From positions 2,108,001 to 2,172,000 of the forward strand of contig CP115858.1 in the NCBI GenBank assembly GCA_027920525.1: a DNA stretch of 64,000 nucleotides. The letters are read 5' to 3'. How positions within the stretch are numbered: the first letter of the stretch is position 1; each line of letters opens with the position of its first letter. Under the pieces are notes generated by a model. It ran no database searches. It was not told the origin of the DNA and was given only the letters and a program-made list of their open reading frames with translations. The stretch is from Chryseobacterium daecheongense. Lineage in GTDB: Bacteria; Bacteroidota; Bacteroidia; Flavobacteriales; Weeksellaceae. Both the position numbers and the translations under genes were made by a program. This document shows, in pieces, positions 28,808-37,278 of the stretch.

Positions 28808-29305
28808 ATGTCAGCAGTAAGAAATTTAGTTTTGAGAATATTATTTTCAATGTTTTTATTGCTGACATTTTTTTCATGCTCCCAAAAGGAGAAAAAAGCT
28901 CCTGTTCCACAAAATCCTAATGAAATCACTTTCATAAGCGTTTCAAATATTGGTGGCATTCTTGGAGACTACAGGATTATAAAAGTTACTAAAGATTCCA
29001 TTTCCCTAGAAAAAGGCACCACAGCAAAAAAGACACACCAGTACTGGAGCTCTTCAATGCATGCTAACAAATGGAAGCATCTGGTTTCAAGTCTTGACAT
29101 ACGAACCCTGAACAGCATTAAAAGCTCTCCCAGCGCCCAATCGGTAGATGGAGTTGACGAAACTTTTCAGATCAGGACACCGAAAAAGGCACATGTCTAC
29201 GTGAATGCTTATCAGGACACGATTCATTATTCCCAACTGCAAACTCTTAAAAACAGAATAGAAGAGATTCTTCCTAAAGAATACCAACAAGCCTATGCAC
29301 GATAA
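28808..29305 (+). CDS. Hypothetical lipoprotein
   Basis: I do not recognise the family. A 165-residue protein with a long hydrophobic N-terminus and a lipobox-like LTFFSCSQ near residue 25, so it is probably lipidated. The rest is Lys-rich with no evident domain; the C-terminal part (VDGVDETFQIRT and DTIHYSQL) looks beta-rich. It follows the aminotransferase and overlaps murB by 11 bases, so it is part of that operon. Confidence 0.75.
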   Translation: MSAVRNLVLRILFSMFLLLTFFSCSQKEKKAPVPQNPNEITFISVSNIGGILGDYRIIKVTKDSISLEKGTTAKKTHQYWSSSMHANKWKHLVSSLDIRTLNSIKSSPSAQSVDGVDETFQIRTPKKAHVYVNAYQDTIHYSQLQTLKNRIEEILPKEYQQAYAR

Positions 29306-30308
29306 TTTTTCCCTAAAACCCTACAATACCTTTGGCGTTGAAGCGAAAGCAAAATATTTTACAGAAGTAACAACCATTGATGAGCTCAAAGAAGCAATCC
29401 TATTCTCAAGATCTCATTCTTTACCGCTCTTATTTTTGGGCGGCGGAAGTAACGTTTTACTTACAAAAGATTTTGATGGTCTTGTAATCCTTCTCAATCT
29501 GAAAGGGATAACTGAAAAAAATCATGACGAAAACAATATCCTGGTAACAGCAAATGCTGGTGAAAACTGGCATGGGTTTGTCATGTACTGTCTGAATAAT
29601 AATTATGGCGGACTGGAAAATCTATCTTTAATCCCGGGAAATGTGGGTACCTCTCCCATGCAGAATATCGGCGCTTACGGAACTGAAATAAAAGACATCT
29701 TCGTTCAATGCTCTGTCCTGAACCTGGAAACCCTTGCAGTTGAAATATTTGATCTGGAACAATGCCGGTTCGGCTACAGGGATTCTATTTTCAAACAAGA
29801 AGGAAAAGGAAAGTATGTGATTCTGGACGTAACGTTCAGGCTGACAACGAAAAATCATATCATCAAAACTGAATATGGTGCGATTACAGGAGAACTGGAG
29901 AAATTAAATATTAAAAATCCTACCATACAGGATGTTTCCAATGCTGTGATCAATATCAGACAAAGCAAACTTCCAGATCCTAAACTGATCGGAAATGCAG
30001 GTAGTTTTTTTAAAAATCCGACAATTCCAAAATCCCAGTTTGAAGACCTTAAACTAAAATTCGAAAATATTCAGGGATACCCTAATGGAGATCAGGTAAA
30101 AGTTCCCGCAGGATGGCTGATTGAGCAATGCGGATGGAAAGGTAAGCAAATAGGAAACGTAGCTTCACACCGATTACAATCGCTTGTTATCGTTAACGCT
30201 ACAGGAAATGCTACAGGAAAAGAAATTTATGATTTCTCCACATTAATCATTAACTCTGTAAAGGAAAAGTTTGGAATAGAGCTGGAGAGAGAAGTAAATA
30301 TCATATAA
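29295..30308 (+). CDS. murB: UDP-N-acetylenolpyruvoylglucosamine reductase
   Basis: FAD enzyme reducing the enolpyruvyl group to form UDP-MurNAc in peptidoglycan synthesis, cytoplasmic. The 337 residues match the longer type I MurB. Visible: FLGGGSNVLLT near residue 49 (FAD-binding), SLIPGNVGTSPMQNIGAYG near 112, FGYRDSIFKQ near 158, and the catalytic-Ser region GNAGSFFKNP near 233, then AGWLIEQCGWKGKQIG near 275. It begins inside the end of the lipoprotein gene (11-base overlap). Confidence 0.95.
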   Translation: MHDNFSLKPYNTFGVEAKAKYFTEVTTIDELKEAILFSRSHSLPLLFLGGGSNVLLTKDFDGLVILLNLKGITEKNHDENNILVTANAGENWHGFVMYCLNNNYGGLENLSLIPGNVGTSPMQNIGAYGTEIKDIFVQCSVLNLETLAVEIFDLEQCRFGYRDSIFKQEGKGKYVILDVTFRLTTKNHIIKTEYGAITGELEKLNIKNPTIQDVSNAVINIRQSKLPDPKLIGNAGSFFKNPTIPKSQFEDLKLKFENIQGYPNGDQVKVPAGWLIEQCGWKGKQIGNVASHRLQSLVIVNATGNATGKEIYDFSTLIINSVKEKFGIELEREVNII

Positions 30309-30365
30309 AATAGAAAAACTAATTACAAAAAATAATATTTTCGTTTAGAATTAAAAAAGCACAAT

Positions 30366-31169
30366 ATGAAAATAGCCATTCTGGGAGCAGGAAATATGGG
30401 GTTATCATTTTCAAAATCTTTCCTGAAATATGAGTTGATAAAACCTGCAGATCTGCATCTGATTACAAGAAACGAATCTAAATTCGCCAAAATATCGGAA
30501 GAATTTCCCCATTCAAAAATTTCTACGTTCGATGAAGTTAGGGAGCTGGATGCTGATCTTATTATTATCGCTGTAAAGCCACAGGACTTTCAGAATGTGG
30601 TGGATAAGATTCAATTTACTCTTAAAGAAAATCAGATGATTTTATCCATTATGGCCGGAATTAAAATACAGAAGATTCAGAAATTATTAAACCATCGCAT
30701 GGTGGTCAGAGCGATGCCTAACTCCCCCACTCTTTTAGGAATGGGCATTACGGGATATACCTCCGCGGAAGGTATTTCTTTCAGCCAGCTTATTATTATT
30801 GAAAGGCTTCTCAACAGCACAGGAAGATCGGTTTATTTGGAAGACGAAGAACTATTGGACGGTGTAACCGCTTTGTCCGGAAGTGGCCCTGCTTATTTTT
30901 ATTACATTGTTGATGCAATGATTAAGACCGGTGTAGAAATGGGAATTGATGAAAACCTCTCTAAACTTTTCGTTAAGCAAACCATGTTGGGCGCCTACCA
31001 TCTGATGAATAACTCCGAAAAAAGCCTTGAAGAATTAATAAAAGATGTTGCCTCGAAAGGAGGTACTACCGAAGCAGCTCTAAAAACTTTTGAAGAAAAA
31101 GGATTAAAGGAAGCTATCGGGAAAGGGATTCTAAATGCGGAAAATCGCGCTAAAGAACTAAACGGCTAA
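30366..31169 (+). CDS. proC: Pyrroline-5-carboxylate reductase
   Basis: Last step of proline synthesis, reducing pyrroline-5-carboxylate with NAD(P)H. The 267-residue length is usual. It opens with the Rossmann motif ILGAGNMGLSF, has VKPQDF near 72, MPNSPTLLGMGITGY near 118, and the signature VTALSGSGPAYFYYIVDAM near 168 followed by KDVASKGGTTEAAL near 228. It is 57 bases after murB and about 125 before lnt. Confidence 0.95.
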   Translation: MKIAILGAGNMGLSFSKSFLKYELIKPADLHLITRNESKFAKISEEFPHSKISTFDEVRELDADLIIIAVKPQDFQNVVDKIQFTLKENQMILSIMAGIKIQKIQKLLNHRMVVRAMPNSPTLLGMGITGYTSAEGISFSQLIIIERLLNSTGRSVYLEDEELLDGVTALSGSGPAYFYYIVDAMIKTGVEMGIDENLSKLFVKQTMLGAYHLMNNSEKSLEELIKDVASKGGTTEAALKTFEEKGLKEAIGKGILNAENRAKELNG

Positions 31170-31270
31170 ATCCACTACATAAGGTACAGTAAAAATAGTG
31201 TTCGAGGTATAATAATAAGCCTCTGCAATTTCTTTACCCTCAATTGCAGATTTATTCATTTCAAAAACAT

Positions 31271-31278
31271 TAAATTTG
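31271..31278 (+). promoter_or_regulatory. -7 promoter element of lnt
   Basis: TAAATTTG matches TAnnTTTG, 17 bases before the lnt ATG. Confidence 0.5.
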
Positions 31279-31295
31279 TATGTTAATCTAATGTA

Positions 31296-32930
31296 ATGAA
31301 ATACGTTCTACTTACGCTCATTTCAGCGATGCTGCTGTCCATATCATGGCCAACTTACGGGATTCCGTTCTTTATTTTCTTTGCTCTTGTTCCTCTCCTT
31401 ATGATGGAACATGGCGTTTCTAAATTTTCAAGCTTTAACAGAAAAAGCTGGGTAGTTTTCGGACTTTCCTATCTATGTTTTGTGATCTGGAATATTGTGA
31501 CAACAGGATGGCTGTACGGTTCAAGAAACCCGGATGGCAGTCATTCATTAATGGCCGTTGTATTTCCTGTTCTCGTCAATTCATTTTTATACTCCCTGAT
31601 GTTCCAATGTTACCATTGGTATAAAAATGCACAGGGAACCTACTGGGGATTTGCATTTCTTATCGCTATCTGGATGGGATTTGAGAAATTTCATATGAGC
31701 TGGGAACTTACATGGCCATGGCTTAATCTCGGCAATGCATTCTCCGATTATCCGAAATTAATCCAGTGGTATGATACCCTGGGGGCTACAGGAGGCAGCT
31801 TCTGGATCCTGATCATCAACCTTTTTATTTTTTATACCATAAGAACCTGGGAAGCAGGACGGAAAAGAAAAGATCTTATCAAAAATACATCGATTGCTGC
31901 AGCTATAATCGTCATTCCAATGATTATTTCAATAATTAAGTATAATAATTTTGATGAAAAACCGGCAGGCCAGGTAAATGTTTTATTACTCCAACCTGAT
32001 CTTGATCCATACGCAGAAAAGTATTCGACGGACAGCCTGACAATAGAAAATAACCTTCTTAGTCTTGCGGAGAGAAACTCCAAAGGTAAGATTGATTATT
32101 ATATTGCTCCGGAAACAGCACTTCCGGGAAGAGGATCTATTTCGGAAACTGCTTTTGAAAAAAGCGTACTTCTGAATAACATAAAAGGCTTTCTCTCCAA
32201 ACATCAAGGTTCTGTTTTTGCTACCGGAATTTCTTCGCATCGTTTTTACCTGAATCAGAACAATCTTCCTAAAGAAGCTTATCAGATCAATCAGGGACTG
32301 TGGGTTTCCAGCTACAATTCAGCCATTCAGGTAATTCCCAATCAAAAAGTTGAAGTCTATCACAAAGGCAAATTAGTTCCCGGTGTGGAAATATTCCCCT
32401 ACATGAATGTTTTAAAGCCTATTTTAGGAGATGCTATGCTCAACCTGGGAGGAACCGTAGCATCATTGGGTACAGACAAAGAAAGGGTAGCCTTTTCAAA
32501 CCCTTACAATAAAGGAAAACTGGCTCCTATTATTTGTTATGAAAGTATCTACGGAGAGTTTGTTACGGATTATGTGAGAAAAGGGGCTAACTTTTTAGCC
32601 ATTATGACCAACGACTCCTGGTGGGGTGTTACAGAAGGGCATAAGCAACTTTTGTCTTATGCTAAATTAAGAGCCATAGAAACCCGTAGAGAAATTGCCC
32701 GCGCAGCCAATAGTGGAATTTCAGCACACATTGATGCAAGAGGAGAAATTGTTGCCGACACTTTCTACGGAGATAAAACTACTTTATTTGCGAAAGTGAA
32801 TCTGTATGATCAACAGACTTTTTATACAAGAACAGGGGACCTTTTATCAAGAATTTCGATTTTTGCACTAGGCTTCTTGCTTTTCTATTTTTTAATTAAA
32901 AGAGTTCAAGGCAGACTTCAAAAAAAATAA
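31296..32930 (+). CDS. lnt: Apolipoprotein N-acyltransferase
   Basis: Adds the third acyl chain to lipoprotein N-termini at the inner membrane. The 544-residue protein has several N-terminal membrane helices (to ~residue 225) and a C-terminal membrane helix near 520. The periplasmic nitrilase domain shows the catalytic triad: Glu273 in PETALPG, Lys in YHKGKLVPGVE near 353 and Cys414 in IICYESIYGEF. Given the several lipoproteins in this window, it is the expected final modifier. Confidence 0.93.
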   Translation: MKYVLLTLISAMLLSISWPTYGIPFFIFFALVPLLMMEHGVSKFSSFNRKSWVVFGLSYLCFVIWNIVTTGWLYGSRNPDGSHSLMAVVFPVLVNSFLYSLMFQCYHWYKNAQGTYWGFAFLIAIWMGFEKFHMSWELTWPWLNLGNAFSDYPKLIQWYDTLGATGGSFWILIINLFIFYTIRTWEAGRKRKDLIKNTSIAAAIIVIPMIISIIKYNNFDEKPAGQVNVLLLQPDLDPYAEKYSTDSLTIENNLLSLAERNSKGKIDYYIAPETALPGRGSISETAFEKSVLLNNIKGFLSKHQGSVFATGISSHRFYLNQNNLPKEAYQINQGLWVSSYNSAIQVIPNQKVEVYHKGKLVPGVEIFPYMNVLKPILGDAMLNLGGTVASLGTDKERVAFSNPYNKGKLAPIICYESIYGEFVTDYVRKGANFLAIMTNDSWWGVTEGHKQLLSYAKLRAIETRREIARAANSGISAHIDARGEIVADTFYGDKTTLFAKVNLYDQQTFYTRTGDLLSRISIFALGFLLFYFLIKRVQGRLQKK

Positions 32931-32948
32931 AATTCAATTAAATAAAAG

Positions 32949-32968
32949 GGAAGCTCAAAAGCTTCCCT
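32949..32968 (-). terminator. Hairpin between lnt and the FG-GAP gene
   Basis: GGGAAGCT and AGCTTCCC arms around CAAA. The A/T-run is on the minus-strand side (following the hairpin as TTTTATTT), and the plus side lacks one. Confidence 0.55.
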
Positions 32969-33032
32969 GATAGACGTCTCTTCGATTGAGTATATTGAAG
33001 ATCCGACACAAACAAATACAAACAATAAAGAG

Positions 33033-33058
33033 AAAAACCAGCTGGACACCTGGTTTTT
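33033..33058 (-). terminator. Terminator after the FG-GAP T9SS protein
   Basis: AAAAACCAG and CTGGTTTTT arms are exact complements around an eight-base loop, 20-odd bases past the stop at 33080, with a T-run on the minus strand. Confidence 0.75.
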
Positions 33059-33079
33059 CCCGGTTAATAAAACGTTCAA

Positions 33080-34792
33080 TTATTTAATGATAAGTTTTTT
33101 AACAGTCCATTGATCCTTTATTTTTACTTTCAGAAAATAAATCCCTTTCGGAAAACCGAACAGATTTACAGACTGATCCGCATTCTTTTTTACAGTCAAC
33201 TTTCTTCCGTCTACTGCATACATTTCAACATCAGTAATTTGCTTTCCTTTAATAAATACTTTTTCCGAAGCAGGATTGGGATATATTAAAAACTCATCAT
33301 CTTTAATAATATCCTGAGTTCCCAAGGTTCCTTCTGCAGAAGGATCTGAATATACTCCTGAGGCATCTATTGATCTTACGCTCCAGTATAAATTCTGAAT
33401 GGATGGGTCAAGATCTAAGAACCATGAGGACGTTGTTACTACATATCGTGCCACATCATAAGCTCCGGGAGTCTTTCCAACTTTGATTTCGTACCGCAAA
33501 GCATTTACAGGCGTCTTATCATCACCTGCTCCACTCCATGAGAAATTAAACTTGTTACCGTTTCTGGTAAGATTCAGGTTTACAGGAGGCGAAGGTTTTA
33601 AATTTGCTTCCGTAGAAACATTTTTGAAGATTTTAGTTAGTGAGGGCATTCCCGGATCTGCCCAATCAAATCCGGACAATACAACATCAAGATGATGATC
33701 ATTGTTATAGTCAAGTAAATGCACAAAACCAGGGCCTCCTAAAGTATGTAAACCTGTTGTTATATTTTCAGTAAATGTTTGACCGGCAGGACTAAATAAA
33801 AACACTTTAACCAAGGCATTATTATTTTCATCATTTCCAGACAGTATAAAATCATAATACCCGTCATTATTCAGATCTCCTGTTGCCAGGGATGGCTCTG
33901 AAAATTCCGGAATGTTAAGTTGCTGAAGATTAAAATGGCCGGCACCATCATTCATCAGCACACCTAGATACCCTTCATAATTTTCATCCTGAGCAGCTAC
34001 CACAATATCCTGATAACCATCTGCATTAAAATCGGCAAATTCAAGCTTTCCGCTTGCTAAAGGTAAAAGCGTCTGAGACAGGGTAAGTACCCCTGAATTA
34101 TTGAGATAAACCCTGAATAGCGGATTACTATTGATATCATATCCCAAAATTACCATATCCAGCAACTGATCATTATTCAAATCCACCATTTTAAAACTGC
34201 TGTTTTGTGTGCCTTCCATCCAACCCGGAATCAAAAGAAATCCATTCCCTGTATTCTGATAATAATCCAATTTATTAACGAAACCTGTCCCGCTAATGTA
34301 TTGCGCTCCATTAATAGCATAATCCTGCAGCCCGTCATGATTAAAATCGAAAACTTCCATTGAACCATATACCTTACCGGGAAGCTCAGCTTCCTTAACA
34401 AATCCCGAACCGGTATTGCGGAACTGGTAATGTTTGTAATTAACGATATCCATATAACTTAAGCCAGTAGAAATAATATCAGCAAGCCCGTCATTATTAT
34501 AATCAATAAATTTGATATCTCCCAGATGAGTAACATCTACTCCCAGATTAGCATAGGAAGTCATTGTAGTACCGTTATTCTTATATATTTCATTGAATGA
34601 AGTATCCGCACTACCATCTCCATCTGTATCTATTGCTCCATTAACGACTATATCCTGAAAACCATCTCCATTAATATCCGCCACATCACAGGATGAATAA
34701 TAAAAATTCTTCATATCCGTTTGTACTTCAGAAAAGTTTTGTGCCATTATACCGACCGGTAACATAGATAGTAAAACATAGACCTTCTTCAT
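33080..34792 (-). CDS. Secreted FG-GAP/VCBS-repeat T9SS protein
   Basis: A 570-residue exported protein; I chose ATG 34792, giving signal peptide MKKVYVLLSMLPVGIMAQ, because the longer frame starts in the promoter. Residues ~30-390 carry repeated calcium-loop FG-GAP/VCBS units (for example DVADINGDGFQDIVV, FIDYNNDGLADII, FADFNADGYQDIV, DLNNDGYYDFILS), which fold as a beta-propeller. A fibronectin-type segment follows, then a T9SS type A sorting domain (DEFLIYPNPASEKVFIKG, VDGRKLTV, final KKLIIK). Such propellers mediate surface binding or protein interaction; ligand unknown. Confidence 0.88.
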   Translation of the reverse strand: MKKVYVLLSMLPVGIMAQNFSEVQTDMKNFYYSSCDVADINGDGFQDIVVNGAIDTDGDGSADTSFNEIYKNNGTTMTSYANLGVDVTHLGDIKFIDYNNDGLADIISTGLSYMDIVNYKHYQFRNTGSGFVKEAELPGKVYGSMEVFDFNHDGLQDYAINGAQYISGTGFVNKLDYYQNTGNGFLLIPGWMEGTQNSSFKMVDLNNDQLLDMVILGYDINSNPLFRVYLNNSGVLTLSQTLLPLASGKLEFADFNADGYQDIVVAAQDENYEGYLGVLMNDGAGHFNLQQLNIPEFSEPSLATGDLNNDGYYDFILSGNDENNNALVKVFLFSPAGQTFTENITTGLHTLGGPGFVHLLDYNNDHHLDVVLSGFDWADPGMPSLTKIFKNVSTEANLKPSPPVNLNLTRNGNKFNFSWSGAGDDKTPVNALRYEIKVGKTPGAYDVARYVVTTSSWFLDLDPSIQNLYWSVRSIDASGVYSDPSAEGTLGTQDIIKDDEFLIYPNPASEKVFIKGKQITDVEMYAVDGRKLTVKKNADQSVNLFGFPKGIYFLKVKIKDQWTVKKLIIK

Positions 34793-34819
34793 ATTATTTT
34801 TATTTAGATTAATTAAAAA

Positions 34820-34827
34820 CAAAGATA
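34820..34827 (-). promoter_or_regulatory. -7 promoter element of the FG-GAP gene
   Basis: The minus strand reads TATCTTTG (TAnnTTTG), 28 bases before ATG 34792. Confidence 0.55.
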
Positions 34828-35031
34828 TATGATAAATTTATCTAATGTTATGATCTTTACATGAAATATATCAGTTCCCGCTCTCTGTCAGGAATCAGCT
34901 GTTATATAAGGTAATCTTCAATATTATTAATCAAGATGTTATTTGTAAATATTTTCTAAAAGATTTGCCTATCTAAAAAATTCTTCGTTATTTTGCAACC
35001 TCAAATATTATACAAATAAGAACATCGAGAT

Positions 35032-35271
35032 ATGTCAAGAATTTGCCAAATAACAGGAAAGCGTGCAATGGTTGGTAACAACGTTTCTCACGCTAATAAC
35101 AAAACGAAGCGTCGTTTTGAAATTAACTTATTGGAGAAGAAGTTTTACCTTCCGGAGCAAGATAAGCACGTAACACTGAAAGTATCAGCTCATGGATTGA
35201 GAGTGATTAACAAGATTGGAATCGAAGAAGCTCTTGAAAGAGCTGTAAGAAACGGATTGATTAAAAAGTAA
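35032..35271 (+). CDS. rpmB: 50S ribosomal protein L28
   Basis: A 79-residue ribosomal protein with the L28 start [20 protein letters not shown] and the conserved [11 protein letters not shown] and GLRVINKIG segments. It lacks zinc-binding cysteines except one in RICQ. It is followed eight bases later by rpmG and then a DUF4295 gene, a Bacteroidetes arrangement. Confidence 0.96.
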   Translation: MSRICQITGKRAMVGNNVSHANNKTKRRFEINLLEKKFYLPEQDKHVTLKVSAHGLRVINKIGIEEALERAVRNGLIKK

Positions 35272-35278
35272 TTGAATC

Positions 35279-35461
35279 ATGGCAAAAAAAGGAAACAGAG
35301 TTCAAGTAATCCTTGAATGTACAGAGCACAAAGAAAGCGGTATGGCAGGAATGTCTAGATACATTTCTACTAAAAATAAAAAGAACACTACAGAAAGATT
35401 AGAGCTTAAAAAGTATAATCCTGTTCTTAAGAAATATACTCTTCATAAAGAAATCAAGTAA
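35279..35461 (+). CDS. rpmG: 50S ribosomal protein L33
   Basis: A 60-residue ribosomal protein with [15 protein letters not shown] at the N-terminus and [21 protein letters not shown] following. The CxxC zinc motifs of some L33 forms are absent, so it is a zinc-independent type with one Cys. It lies between rpmB and the DUF4295 gene. Confidence 0.95.
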   Translation: MAKKGNRVQVILECTEHKESGMAGMSRYISTKNKKNTTERLELKKYNPVLKKYTLHKEIK

Positions 35462-35481
35462 TTTATAAAATATAATTTACC

Positions 35482-35634
35482 ATGGCAAAAAAAGTAGTAG
35501 CAACCCTACAAAGCGGTCAGTCAAAAAAAATGACTAAAGTTGTGAAAATGGTGAAGTCATCTAAATCAGGTGCTTACGTTTTCGAAGAAAAAGTAATGAA
35601 TGCAGACGAAGTTGATGGTTATTTGAAAAAATAA
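35482..35634 (+). CDS. DUF4295 protein, 50 residues
   Basis: Too short for most gene callers but clearly real: ATG 35482, MAKKVVATLQSGQSKKMTK..., a 50-residue, Lys-rich, basic protein (DUF4295) ending GYLKK. It follows rpmB and rpmG by 20 bases in the same strand. In Flavobacteriia this small protein accompanies these ribosomal genes; a ribosome-associated role is likely but not proven. Confidence 0.9.
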   Translation: MAKKVVATLQSGQSKKMTKVVKMVKSSKSGAYVFEEKVMNADEVDGYLKK

Positions 35635-35656
35635 TCCCCTACTTTATTTACAATAT

Positions 35657-35687
35657 AAAAACTACTCATACTTTGAGTAGTTTTTTT
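35657..35687 (+). terminator. Terminator of the rpmB-rpmG-DUF4295 operon
   Basis: Arms AAAAACTACTCA and TGAGTAGTTTTT are exact complements around a five-base loop, followed by T7. Confidence 0.92.
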
Positions 35688-35738
35688 GCTTATTACATAT
35701 TTTAAGTTAAAACAACTTATTTTAGTAAAAAAATATTG

Positions 35739-36683
35739 ATGAAAAATTTCATTTTATGTACATTCCTACTACTTATAGCTAGCTGCAATAGTAGAAAAGC
35801 ACCAACAGCAGAGAAAAGTAAAACAGGAATACAGCTCATTGTATTAGGAAATGTTCAGGACGCAGGTTCTCCTCAATTAGGATGTAACAAAGAATGCTGT
35901 AAAGACCTTTGGAAAAATCCTGATTTAAAACGAAAGATCATATCCATGGGAGTAATGGATCATCAATACCAAAAAAACTATCTTCTTGATGCCAGTCCTG
36001 ATATTTCTTCTCAGTTACAATTACTGCAACAAGAACATACAACACCAAAAATAATTGATGGGATCTTCATAACGCATGCTCATATAGGACATTATACAGG
36101 TTTAATGTATCTGGGAAAAGAAGGTGCATCCACACAAAATATTCCCGTATATGCAATGCCCAAATTAGCAGGATTTTTAAATAACAACGGACCATGGTCG
36201 CAATTGGTGACTCAAAAAAATATTGTGGTTAACGAAATGCAAAATGAGCATCCTGTTACCTTAAGCCCTAATCTAAAAATCATCCCTATTCAGGTCCCTC
36301 ACCGTGATGAGTTTTCAGAAACGGTTGGTTTTTTGATCGAAGGTCCTGAAAAAAAAGCGTTGTTTATTCCTGATATTGACAAATGGGGGAAATGGAAATA
36401 CAATATTACGGACTTCATAAAAAAGGTGGATTATGCTTTTATTGATGCAACATTTTACAATGCCACAGAGCTTAATAACCGGGATATTTCAACCATTCCT
36501 CATCCCCTGGTTGAAGAAAGCATGCAATTGTTTAACAACTTAAGCCCGGAGTATAAAAAAAGGGTATATTTCATCCATTTCAATCACACCAATAAACTAT
36601 TAAATCCGGAGAGCAACGAAAGTAAGACTGTCATTAAAAACGGATATAATATTGCAAGAATGGGTGATATTGTAACATTATAA
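35739..36683 (+). CDS. PqqB-like metallo-beta-lactamase-fold lipoprotein
   Basis: A 314-residue protein with a lipoprotein signal (LCTFLLLIASCNS, Cys near residue 16). The fold is MBL, closest in motif layout to PqqB: VLGNVQDAGSPQLGCNKECC near residues 34-54, then THAHIGHYTG with the metal-binding HxHxxH near 110-115, and later His/Asp ligands HR and PDIDKW. PQQ biosynthesis in the classic sense is not suggested because no pqqACDE is present and the protein is a lipoprotein. A likely role is an envelope hydrolase. The preceding TTG at 35736 is an alternative start, but ATG fits the signal peptide better. Confidence 0.8.
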   Translation: MKNFILCTFLLLIASCNSRKAPTAEKSKTGIQLIVLGNVQDAGSPQLGCNKECCKDLWKNPDLKRKIISMGVMDHQYQKNYLLDASPDISSQLQLLQQEHTTPKIIDGIFITHAHIGHYTGLMYLGKEGASTQNIPVYAMPKLAGFLNNNGPWSQLVTQKNIVVNEMQNEHPVTLSPNLKIIPIQVPHRDEFSETVGFLIEGPEKKALFIPDIDKWGKWKYNITDFIKKVDYAFIDATFYNATELNNRDISTIPHPLVEESMQLFNNLSPEYKKRVYFIHFNHTNKLLNPESNESKTVIKNGYNIARMGDIVTL

Positions 36684-36758
36684 TTTCATATATATGATGT
36701 TTTAAAACCGCTGTAATAAGCTTAGCCAAAAAAGACAGCTTTCAGGAAGTTTTTTTGT

Positions 36759-36766
36759 TATCTTTG
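36759..36766 (+). promoter_or_regulatory. -7 promoter element of the RidA-like gene
   Basis: TATCTTTG matches TAnnTTTG, 28 bases before ATG 36795. Confidence 0.5.
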
Positions 36767-36794
36767 CTCACCAGATAATTTAATACAATTGGAT

Positions 36795-37268
36795 ATGAAA
36801 AAGATTGTTGTTCTGGTTTTTACGTCAATGTTCCTTTTTTCATTCAGTCAAAACACAATGAATAATATAGAATATAAAAATTCAGAAAATGTTTTCCCGA
36901 TAAAAGGACTCTCCCAATCTGTAAGCATAGATTGCGGATCCTCAAAAATGATCCTTTTATCAGGACAGGTTCCCCTGGATGCCAAAGGAAATTTAGTTGG
37001 GATGGATAACGTAGAAAAGCAAACGGAACAAATCTTTAAAAATATCGAGAGCATTTTAAAAGAATATGGAGGAACCACGAAAGATATTATCAAGCTTGGA
37101 ATTTTCATTACAGATATTTCCAAGACTCCAGACTTCAGAAAAGTCAGAGATCGGTATATCCATCTTCAGAATCCTCCCGTAAGCAGCCTTGTGGAAGTAA
37201 GCAAGCTCTTCAGAGATGATGTGCTTATCGAAGTGGAAGCAACTGCAGTTATTAAAAAAAATAAATAA
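36795..37268 (+). CDS. Exported RidA-like protein
   Basis: A 157-residue protein of the RidA/YjgF family with an N-terminal signal peptide (KKIVVLVFTSMFLFSFSQ), so it is periplasmic, unlike the cytosolic archetype. The YjgF fold is evident: ILLSGQVPLDAKGNLVG near residue 55, VEKQTEQIFKNIESIL near 75, then FRKVRDRYIHLQNPPVSSLVEVSKLF. The Arg that binds the substrate carboxylate in the RidA subfamily (in PAR) reads Ser here (PPVSS), so classical imine deaminase activity is doubtful. It is 11 bases upstream of ftsY. Function unknown. Confidence 0.82.
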   Translation: MKKIVVLVFTSMFLFSFSQNTMNNIEYKNSENVFPIKGLSQSVSIDCGSSKMILLSGQVPLDAKGNLVGMDNVEKQTEQIFKNIESILKEYGGTTKDIIKLGIFITDISKTPDFRKVRDRYIHLQNPPVSSLVEVSKLFRDDVLIEVEATAVIKKNK

Positions 37269-37278
37269 GAACGGAACT

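Noticed and set aside
37216..37278. Longer N-terminus for FtsY
   Set aside because: It overlaps the end of the RidA-like gene in another frame, while MSWFKNIF is the family-type start.
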